Source: a virus
Virus record (IMG/VR): IMGVR_UViG_3300036767_001243
Location: 1 to 37,169 of that record
Reading direction: 5' to 3' (one strand)
Length of the DNA: 37,169 bases
This document shows, in pieces, positions 31,111 through 37,169 of the stretch. The first letter of the stretch is position 1; each line of letters begins with the position of its first letter. The position numbers were made by a program, and so were the translations under genes. The notes under the pieces are model-generated. The model did no database searches and was not told the origin of the DNA. It saw only the letters and a list, made by a program, of their open reading frames with translations.

Positions 31111-31869
31111 ATGAAATATATACCACCTTTAAACGCTTTACCGGGCGATGAGGAAGACGACAACCGCAGTCATTGGAATGCTGATCCATCCGGTGAAAAC
31201 TTGCCTTTAAGACAAGGGGCATTTCCGGATGCCGTCGGTTTCGAAGCCGTACAGCGCGAAATTCTGAATGCAATTACCGCCGGCGGGCTGACACCCGATG
31301 GTGAAGATTATACGCAGTTAGCTCAGGCGATCGCGGCGGCCGTTGCCGGAATCGATATTTCGGGTCTTATTCATGAGGATGACGTTTTAGCGGTTAGCCC
31401 TGCCGGTGCTTTTGGCGGACAGTTGCTACATATACAGGATCAAAAACCATCAGGCACTGCTGGTGGTTCGTTCACTAGTGGTGCTTGGCGAACGAGAGAT
31501 ATGAATGTTGTGATAACAAACGAAATTCCGGGCGCATCGCTATCCTCTAATCAGGTGACGTTGCCAGCCGGCGAACATTATCTGAAAGGACGCGCTCCAG
31601 CGTATAGAGCAAACGATCATAAGATCAGGGTGCAGGATGTAGATAATGACACCACGTTATTGGTAGGAACGTCAGCGTTCTCACAATCCGGAGCGGTTTT
31701 CTCGCAAGATAACAGTTTTGTATCCGGTAGGTTCACGTTGGTTGAGCCTACAACTATAGAATTGCAACATATTTGTAATAGCTCCCAATCAGGAAATGGG
31801 TTCGGTAATGAAGGGTCGTTTGGTGTTTCTGAAGTTTATGCTGAATTGAAAATCTGGAAGGTAGGGTAA
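31111..31869 (+). CDS. tail fibre protein
   Basis: A 252-residue putative fibre. The N-terminus (residues 1-85) has a fibre pattern seen in Mu-like phages: 'PGDEEDDNRSHWNADPSGENLPLRQGAFPDAVGFEAVQREILNAITAGGLTPDG' and 'QLAQAIAAAV'. The C-terminal 130 residues are a beta-sandwich-like head rich in Ser, Gly and Asn, likely to bind receptor. It is much shorter than Mu S. Only one fibre and no invertible segment or Gin invertase are present. Confidence 0.78.
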   Translation: MKYIPPLNALPGDEEDDNRSHWNADPSGENLPLRQGAFPDAVGFEAVQREILNAITAGGLTPDGEDYTQLAQAIAAAVAGIDISGLIHEDDVLAVSPAGAFGGQLLHIQDQKPSGTAGGSFTSGAWRTRDMNVVITNEIPGASLSSNQVTLPAGEHYLKGRAPAYRANDHKIRVQDVDNDTTLLVGTSAFSQSGAVFSQDNSFVSGRFTLVEPTTIELQHICNSSQSGNGFGNEGSFGVSEVYAELKIWKVG

Positions 31870-31871
31870 TT

Positions 31872-32363
31872 ATGGCATACGTAAAAATCGAAAATAATAT
31901 TGTTGTACAAAAACAGCCTGATGAAGCGGAGGGTTTCATCGAAGCCCCAGATGATGTGGTACCTGGTTATATATATGAAGATGGATCTTTCACGCCGCCT
32001 CCGCATACTCCTGATTTGAAAGCTGTTTTAGCGGATTGGCGTTATGGGGTGGAGACAGGCGGCATTACTGTTGCTGGCGTCGAGATACAGACTGATCGTG
32101 AATCACGCGGCAATTTAATGGCAGCTCATATTATGGCGAGTGAGGATGCAAACTACAGTGTCACATGGAAAACGGCTCAGGGCTTCACGACATTGGATGC
32201 ACAGGCCATTCTAACGATATCCGCTGCGGTAAGACAGCATGTGGAGACATGCTTTGCTGTTGAGAAGATCGTGAGTGATCTGATCGACACCGAAGCGGTC
32301 AACAGGCCACAAGAGGTGCAAGACCGTTTTATGAACGGTATGGCAGAAATGGCATCTGAATGA
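31872..32363 (+). CDS. tail fibre assembly protein (DUF4376)
   Basis: A 163-residue protein. Residues 1-50 make a small domain ('YVKIENNIVVQKQPDEAEGF'). Residues 50-160 match DUF4376 ('LADWRYGVETGGITVAGVEIQTDRESRGNLMAA', 'AVRQHVETCFAVEK'). DUF4376 occurs on tail fibre chaperone-like proteins directly after the fibre gene. It starts 2 bases after the fibre stop. Confidence 0.78.
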   Translation: MAYVKIENNIVVQKQPDEAEGFIEAPDDVVPGYIYEDGSFTPPPHTPDLKAVLADWRYGVETGGITVAGVEIQTDRESRGNLMAAHIMASEDANYSVTWKTAQGFTTLDAQAILTISAAVRQHVETCFAVEKIVSDLIDTEAVNRPQEVQDRFMNGMAEMASE

Positions 32364-32965
32364 TCTATTTGGCCATCATACTCTATATGGGGATCATGAG
32401 CGGCTATGCGGGCGGTTCATTACCTCATGCGGATAAGCTCGACAAACTTCACCTGACATGGTTGCCAGAGTTGTTGTTTGCCTTGCCGTTCGGATTGGTA
32501 TGGTGGCCAGTATTGTCGATGCTTGATTTGCAAATGCACATCAACATAACCAGAGGCGATGATCTGTTGATGTCTGGTATTGTCTCTCTAGTCTATGTCA
32601 TTATTTCTGTAATTGTAGCATGGTCCTATATCTGGATGCAGACAGGTCACGCGAATGCGTTGCCGTGGGGCAAAGGCGGGCATGATCCAGAGCGTACCAA
32701 CACATTATCACCGATCATTAAATGGCTATCTGATCGACTGCGGGTTGAATATTACAGCACCAATTACGCCCGGCTTTTTATGGCCGTTAAAGGGTGTTTA
32801 ATCGGTCTGCCGGTTGGTGGACTGACACTTCTTATTGGCTGGCCTCTCGGATATGAAATCGGCAGTCGTGCTGGCAATCACGCCGTTGCTGAAGTCGCAG
32901 CCGGTTGCTTTGCCGGATGCGGTGTAAGCTTGGCTTTGTTTGTTATTCAGAGTGTTTTGATATGA
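32360..32965 (+). CDS. multi-pass membrane protein, function unknown
   Basis: A 201-residue membrane protein. Hydrophobic segments lie at about 2-18, 32-52, 73-93, 145-168 and 178-200. The loop between the third and fourth contains 'ALPWGKGGHDPERTNTLSPI'. No family recognised. It overlaps the fibre assembly gene. In its place Mu carries fibre genes or morons. Superinfection exclusion or lysogenic conversion is possible. Confidence 0.7.
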   Translation: MIYLAIILYMGIMSGYAGGSLPHADKLDKLHLTWLPELLFALPFGLVWWPVLSMLDLQMHINITRGDDLLMSGIVSLVYVIISVIVAWSYIWMQTGHANALPWGKGGHDPERTNTLSPIIKWLSDRLRVEYYSTNYARLFMAVKGCLIGLPVGGLTLLIGWPLGYEIGSRAGNHAVAEVAAGCFAGCGVSLALFVIQSVLI

Positions 32966-33105
32966 GTTTCCCTCTTAAGAAGACGGGGGCAGGAGCGCGG
33001 CAACGCTCCCAACCGCAAGAAATGACCTTGCATGACCACAACCGGCCGCGATGCGGTCAATCCCGCCACCCTGTACTGGGCGGGACTATATATAGGAGAT
33101 TCGCT
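32966..33105 (+). promoter_or_regulatory. structured leader of the Dam-type methyltransferase
   Basis: A 140-base gap with two strong hairpins: GGAGCG 32992-32997 with CGCTCC 33004-33009, and TCCCGCC 33061-33067 with GGCGGGA 33079-33085. TATATATAGGAG at 33087-33098 gives the ribosome site for 33106. In Mu the mom gene in the same position is translationally controlled by RNA structure. Something similar is possible here. Confidence 0.4.
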
Positions 33106-33930
33106 ATGGATCATGCAATGCAAATCGTAAAACCGCGTAACCCGCTTGCGCCATATATTGGCGGGAAACTGAAACTTGCGCCGGAGATTATCCGGATCAT
33201 CGAGCAAACAGAACACACCACATATGCCGAATGCTTTGTCGGTATGGGCGGCGTATTCCTGCGGCGTGGCTATGCGCCAAAGGCCGAAGTTATTAATGAC
33301 TACAGCCGTGATGTGTCGAACTTCTTCCGTATCCTGCAGCGCCATTACGTGCAATTCATGGATATGCTGAAATGGCAGATCACAAGCCGGTCAGAGTTTG
33401 AGCGCTTGATACAGACAGATCCTGAAACCTTGACCGATCTGGAACGCGCAGCGCGCTTCTTGTATCTGCAGCGCACGGCATTTGGCGGCAAAGTATCCGG
33501 CCGTAACTTTGGTGTAACGGCCACACGTCCGGCGCGTTTTGATATTACGAAACTGGCCACAGCTCTTGAAGATGTACACGAGCGTTTATCCAGTGTGGTG
33601 ATAGAGTGCCTTGATTATAAAGACTTCATCAAGAAGTACGATCATGAGGGCTGTCTGTTCTATCTCGATCCGCCCTATTTTGACTGCGAAGATGATTACG
33701 GTAAGGGCATGTTCGAGCAGAGCGAATTTGCTGTCATGGCAGAGTGTTTAAAAGCCATTGAAGGGCGCTTTATAATGTCCATTAATGATACCCCACAGAT
33801 ACGTGAAATTTTCAAGGATTTTCATTTCAGTGAGGTCGGTTTGAAGTACTCGGTCGGCGGCGGCGCGAATCAAGTCGCGGCCAAAGAACTGATCATCATG
33901 AATTATGAGCCAAACGCACTATTGTTATGA
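33106..33930 (+). CDS. Dam-type (D12 class) adenine DNA methyltransferase
   Basis: A 274-residue alpha-order adenine methyltransferase. Motif X 'PYIGGK' is at 16-21 and 'CFVGMGGVFLR' forms motif I. The catalytic DPPY is at 188-191 ('FYLDPPYF'). These are intact, so an active N6-adenine enzyme is expected. It is at the right end like Mu mom, and would protect phage DNA against restriction. I place the start at 33106 with AGGAG upstream. An in-frame ATG at 32962 would add 48 residues over the two hairpins and is less likely. Confidence 0.9.
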   Translation: MDHAMQIVKPRNPLAPYIGGKLKLAPEIIRIIEQTEHTTYAECFVGMGGVFLRRGYAPKAEVINDYSRDVSNFFRILQRHYVQFMDMLKWQITSRSEFERLIQTDPETLTDLERAARFLYLQRTAFGGKVSGRNFGVTATRPARFDITKLATALEDVHERLSSVVIECLDYKDFIKKYDHEGCLFYLDPPYFDCEDDYGKGMFEQSEFAVMAECLKAIEGRFIMSINDTPQIREIFKDFHFSEVGLKYSVGGGANQVAAKELIIMNYEPNALLL

Positions 33931-33965
33931 CAATTTTTGCGCTCCGAGCCGTCAAATAGAAATTC

Positions 33966-34009
33966 TAAAACCATGTGACGTTAAAATTAAAACCATGTGT
34001 CGCGCGACA
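33966..34009 (+). other. probable right end of the Mu-like prophage
   Basis: TAAAACCATGTG occurs at 33966-33977 and again at 33988-33999, exactly 22 bp apart. In both copies the next bases are (A/T)CG. Mu right-end R1 and R2 sites are also 22 bp apart (known). Seven bases after the second copy's CG the sequence reads CA (34008-34009), the conserved terminal dinucleotide of such ends. Beyond that point the sequence changes to AT-richer coding DNA. The end could be shifted by 3 bases (CA at 34011-34012). Confidence 0.7.
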
Positions 34010-34480
34010 GCAGTTGTCACGAACTGTGTTGCTTATATTGAAGGCTCACTAAACGAAAAACTTCAACGTCTACAGACAGTCAAGGCCTTCCAAGAAGCAG
34101 AATATGAAGAAATTGATGCTGCATGCGATATATCGTCTTTTAAAAAATTCAGAAAAATTCGTCAAAAGTGGAATCGTATAAAAAACATGGAGGGCACAGG
34201 TAATAAGTGGGACGAGAAGAACTTGGTCTTTTCTAATTTCTCTTCACTTTATGACCTGAGGAATGAAGTACTTCACTATAAATGCGACTATTTGGAAGCT
34301 GGTGAAGTCCCTAAAGAGTCCATTAAAAGCATCATGCATCAAGTTTGCGACGAACAACCATACGGCGACAAGCCTTACCGCAAGCAACTGAATGAATCAT
34401 GGTGTTCATATTTACTTATGCAGAAGAGCTTGTGCGAGTGGAGTATCACGACAACTAAAGAGCTTAAGAAAATCCTATGA
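34010..34480 (+). pseudogene. HEPN-type protein, 5' end removed by prophage insertion
   Basis: From 34010 an in-frame 156-residue C-terminal part of a protein is coded. It starts inside a hydrophobic helix ('AVVTNCVAYIEGSLNEKLQRL') and carries 'DLRNEVLHY'. This is the R-N-x-x-x-H motif of HEPN RNases (R-x4-H). An apparent start at 33905 would fuse phage end DNA to it and is rejected. The true 5' part should lie left of the prophage. HEPN proteins are toxins or defence effectors; the fragment keeps the motif. It overlaps the integrase gene by 4 bases. Confidence 0.65.
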
Positions 34481-35814
34481 GCAACATAGCACCAAACAGC
34501 AAGTTCAGCTTTACGAAGAAAGCCTTAGACGACCTTCCCTGTCCACCGCAGGGCAAGCGGTACTCGTTTAAAGACGAAAAAGAGCGCGGTCTGATTATTC
34601 GCGTAACCGCCAATGGTCAGAAGACATTCCAGCTTTATCAAAAACACCTAGGAAGGCCTGTCCGGATTACCCTAGGGACATTCCCAGACATGAGCATTGA
34701 GAATGCGCGAAAAGAAGCATTAAAGGCTAAAGGCTCTCTAGCGGGGGGCGTAAATCCGAATATAGAGAAGAACAAGCTCAGGCAAGAAATAACACTCAAA
34801 GAGTTGTTTCAACTCTACATGGACAGATACAGCAAGATTGAGAAGAAATCTTGGAAATATGATGAACGTGAGATCAATAAATTCTTATCGCATTGGTTCA
34901 ATCGAAAAATTTCAGACATCAGCAAGCACGAGATCACCAATCTTCATTTAAAGTTGCGAGAGACAAACGGACTATATCAGGCTAACCGTATATTGGAGCG
35001 CGTAAGAGCTTTGTACAACAAAGCTATTGAATGGGGGTGGGACGGGAACAACCCAACTAAGGGCATCAAGAAATTCAAAGAGAAGAGCCGAGATCGCTAT
35101 ATAAGCCCTGCTGAAATGCCTCTCTTCATTAAAGCCTTAGAGATGGAAGAGAATGAAACAGCAAAAGACTATTTCTACATAGCTCTTTTCACAGGTGCGA
35201 GAAAAACCAATACGCTTATGATGCGTTGGGAACAAATAGACTGGCATAACAGAACGTGGCGTATCCCAGATACTAAGAATGGCGAACCTGTTATAATTCC
35301 ACTCACAAAGCAAGCGGAGGCTATTTTAGATCGACGCTTAAAAGCTGCGCATGGAAACCCTTGGGTATTCCCTAGCGATAGCAGTAAAGAAGGATATTTT
35401 AGCGACCCTAAAAAAGCATGGAACAGAGTTCGGCAGAGAGCGACTATGGAGCTATGGAAGCAGATGCCAGATGTTGCACAACTTATTGCTGAAACAGAAG
35501 AAAAACTAGGAAAAGCGGATAACTACGGCTTTACCGTTTTAAAGCTTTTCGACACAGTGCAGAAAGAAGCCGAGAAAAAGAACATAAACCTGCCTACCGG
35601 CCTAATGGATATCAGACTGCACGATATAAGACGCACATTCGGAAGTTATCAGGCTATATCAGGAGCAAGTTTACAAATTATAGGCAAATCTCTAGGACAT
35701 AAATCGCAGCAATCAACACAAGTTTACGCTAGGCTACACAGTGATCCAGTAAAAGCATCAATGGATAAAGCTACAGATGCTATGTTGGCCTTCGCTACAG
35801 GAGAGAAAAAATAA
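34477..35814 (+). CDS. int: tyrosine site-specific integrase
   Basis: A 445-residue integrase of the P4/DUF4102 type. Residues 10-95 make the N-terminal domain ('GLIIRVTANGQKTFQLYQK', 'TLGTFPDMSIENARKEA'). 100-185 is the SAM-like core-binding domain. The catalytic residues are R242, K267, H382, R385, H408 and Y417. All are present, so it should be active. A spacer of about 60 residues (320-380) before the H-x-x-R box is longer than in lambda-type enzymes. It lies outside the Mu-like prophage end and belongs to a separate integrated element. Confidence 0.93.
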   Translation: MSNIAPNSKFSFTKKALDDLPCPPQGKRYSFKDEKERGLIIRVTANGQKTFQLYQKHLGRPVRITLGTFPDMSIENARKEALKAKGSLAGGVNPNIEKNKLRQEITLKELFQLYMDRYSKIEKKSWKYDEREINKFLSHWFNRKISDISKHEITNLHLKLRETNGLYQANRILERVRALYNKAIEWGWDGNNPTKGIKKFKEKSRDRYISPAEMPLFIKALEMEENETAKDYFYIALFTGARKTNTLMMRWEQIDWHNRTWRIPDTKNGEPVIIPLTKQAEAILDRRLKAAHGNPWVFPSDSSKEGYFSDPKKAWNRVRQRATMELWKQMPDVAQLIAETEEKLGKADNYGFTVLKLFDTVQKEAEKKNINLPTGLMDIRLHDIRRTFGSYQAISGASLQIIGKSLGHKSQQSTQVYARLHSDPVKASMDKATDAMLAFATGEKK

Positions 35815-36821
35815 TGTCAGAAGCAAAAGATGTGAGTGTATTTCATCCAGAAATGTTTGATGAAATACAAAAAGACGGCAACAAATATTTTCAGACACAC
35901 GAAGCTACAAAAGCTTACAGGGAGGGCTTTCCTGATATTAGCAGCGATGACAAAGAAGTGTATTTGTACATAAAGAATGTGATTTTCAATACACTCGAAG
36001 CTTTATGGTCTCATGTTGAGGCAAATAAGGATTCAATAAACATCGATGACACAGAAGATGACATCCATGATTATTTCCGTACTCTGATAAAGTTACATTT
36101 TGTTGAAGATGATTTTTTAAACCACTTGGAACTATCTTTAATCCTCTGGTTTTACGGCAAGAAAGAGAAAGAAGACGCAACGCGACTGCAAAGCGTTTTA
36201 GACGATAAATTAATTCCAAAAACAGATTATAAAAAAAATAAGCTCAAAGTATCGCCTGTCCTAAAATGCCTCGCAGCAAGCTTAGCCTACTTTATAGAAC
36301 AAAAAGGAATATCAGCACGACAGGCGATTTTAACTAGCTCCGATTTTTTTAATTTAAGTCATAGCTTGATAAACAAGATTTTACCAGACGTAAGAGAAGC
36401 ACAAAAATCCGATATTATTGACATGATGCTTCCTGTCCGAGATTTAATAAAAGCTATCATTATTTTAGAGTTGAATGATCGTGTAACTTATATTGAAAAT
36501 ATAGTCGCAGAGTATCAAGCCCCTAAGGTAAATAAGTCTCGAGCCAAGCATTTTAATGAATCGTATGAGGCTTTTGAAATTTTTGTAAAAGAAACCAATC
36601 AATATTTTTCAGAGCTCTTGAATGCAAAAGAGTTCGAGTTGTTAGAAAAAAATAAAAGTTCTTTCTTTAAAGAAGAACACGCTGAAACCCTGAAGACTCT
36701 ATTTATAGAAGAAACCGACAACTTATCTAACCTTCTATCAAAAACATACATATTGTCTATTGGATGGCTTATCACAGTTCTAAGCCCAGAGCCTTTAGAA
36801 GACCTACTTCAGTCAAAATAG
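35814..36821 (+). CDS. unknown helical protein of the integrase element
   Basis: A 335-residue acidic protein, mainly alpha-helical by pattern, AT-rich and Lys/Asn/Ile-rich compared with prophage genes. It starts on the last base of the integrase stop codon and so is translated with it. No catalytic motif, membrane segment or known domain is seen. Position between integrase and an excisionase-like gene suggests a role in the mobile element, possibly cargo such as defence. Confidence 0.75.
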   Translation: MSEAKDVSVFHPEMFDEIQKDGNKYFQTHEATKAYREGFPDISSDDKEVYLYIKNVIFNTLEALWSHVEANKDSINIDDTEDDIHDYFRTLIKLHFVEDDFLNHLELSLILWFYGKKEKEDATRLQSVLDDKLIPKTDYKKNKLKVSPVLKCLAASLAYFIEQKGISARQAILTSSDFFNLSHSLINKILPDVREAQKSDIIDMMLPVRDLIKAIIILELNDRVTYIENIVAEYQAPKVNKSRAKHFNESYEAFEIFVKETNQYFSELLNAKEFELLEKNKSSFFKEEHAETLKTLFIEETDNLSNLLSKTYILSIGWLITVLSPEPLEDLLQSK

Positions 36822-36853
36822 ATAGTTTTTAAAATTCAAAACCTATTTCTGAC

Positions 36854-36874
36854 TTTCAAATACCGTTTTTGAAA
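36854..36874. promoter_or_regulatory. inverted repeat before the excisionase-like gene
   Basis: TTTCAAA at 36854-36860 and TTTGAAA at 36868-36874 are perfect inverted copies separated by 7 bases, in the AT-rich intergenic region 36822-36965. An operator or a recombination-directionality site is plausible. A second imperfect dyad is near 36921-36937 (GTTGGC...GCTAAC). The promoter itself could not be resolved. Confidence 0.4.
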
Positions 36875-36965
36875 TCCGTAACTTATTGAGAAAGAACACT
36901 TTTTAGCTACCCTTAATTTTGTTGGCGCGGTGCTAACGAAACTTAACCAAGAAAGGGTAATTAAA

Positions 36966-37169
36966 ATGAATCCGATACTTTTAACAACACAACAAGTTTC
37001 AAAGATACTCGGCGTATCGGTTGGAACACTAGCTGTTTGGCGCACAACCAAACGCTATAATTTGCCATACGTGAAATCTGGTCGTCTGGTTCGCTACCGT
37101 GAAGAAGACGTGCAAGCATTGTACCCCGTCAGCACAAGTTGGACAGATAGCGCATCATTGCTAAGGTGA
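36966..37169 (+). CDS. excisionase-like HTH (AlpA/MerR-type) protein
   Basis: A 67-residue protein with 'LLTTQQVSKILGVSVGTLAVWR' followed by 'LPYVKSGRLVRYREEDVQAL'. This is the compact HTH_17 / AlpA-excisionase layout. Such proteins direct excision or activate the integrase of genomic islands. GAAAGGGTAA precedes the ATG at 36966. The stop is at the last base of the window, so the ORF is complete. It may pair with the integrase upstream. Confidence 0.82.
   Translation: MNPILLTTQQVSKILGVSVGTLAVWRTTKRYNLPYVKSGRLVRYREEDVQALYPVSTSWTDSASLLR

Noticed and set aside
31111-32363. Invertible tail fibre segment
   Set aside because: Only one fibre gene, no Gin-type invertase and no inverted crossover sites noticed.
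33905-34480. A 191-residue gene starting at 33905
   Set aside because: The first 35 codons are the phage end repeats and the tail of the methyltransferase in another frame. Only the part from 34010 looks like protein.
34477-35814. Tyrosine integrase as part of the Mu-like phage
   Set aside because: It lies beyond the repeat-plus-CA end near 34009, in AT-richer DNA, and the phage already has MuA/MuB transposition genes.
1-37169. CRISPR array
   Set aside because: No regularly spaced repeats of CRISPR length were seen; the only regular repeat is the 22-bp-spaced pair at the prophage end.

Overview
The window is almost entirely a Mu-like (transposable) prophage lying rightward on the + strand, from the ner-type regulator at base 1 to a probable right prophage end near 34009, followed by about 3.2 kb of AT-richer DNA from a different element. 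The gene set and order (ner, MuA/MuB transposition genes, DUF3164, GemA, Mor, endolysin and spanins, gp25-gp29 packaging genes, F, I/Z, T, gp35-gp48 tail genes, DNA methyltransferase) match transposable phages of Proteobacteria. An alphaproteobacterial host is my best guess from the general look of the proteins and is inference only. The repressor and left prophage end lie upstream of the window.

Layout: 1-7336 is the early region (regulators, transposase, target-capture ATPase, small early genes, a 5' structured RNA before gemA, and Mor at the end). 7341-9591 is the lysis block (EF-hand-bearing GH108 endolysin, holin-like protein, overlapping spanins, two small Mu-type proteins). 9605-13300 encodes terminase and portal. 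13302-15587 is a cargo block inserted between portal and F (winged-helix protein, atypical DNA methyltransferase, ASCH-domain protein, small proteins). 15577-21954 is head morphogenesis, with an initiator-type tRNA gene between the decoration and major capsid genes. 21322-32363 is tail and baseplate, with a -1 frameshift in the tail chaperone. 32360-33930 holds a membrane protein and a Dam-type methyltransferase in the position of Mu mom. 34010-37169 carries the 3' part of a HEPN-type gene cut by the prophage, a tyrosine integrase, an unknown protein and an excisionase-like protein.

The most interesting signals are regulatory. Two copies of a dyad element (7345-7358 and 17141-17154) lie about 45 bp upstream of the start codons of the endolysin and of the I protease gene. 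They look like Mor-dependent late promoters that would give leaderless or nearly leaderless mRNAs. The first sits beside a palindrome over the start codon and a strong intrinsic terminator inside the first 30 codons, which suggests an early/late switch. The same phage carries a tRNA gene with initiator (fMet) hallmarks. Together these could be a translation-initiation-based late control system, which is a hypothesis. A second candidate novelty is a compact structured RNA of about 214 nt at 6062-6275 with several mutually compatible helices.
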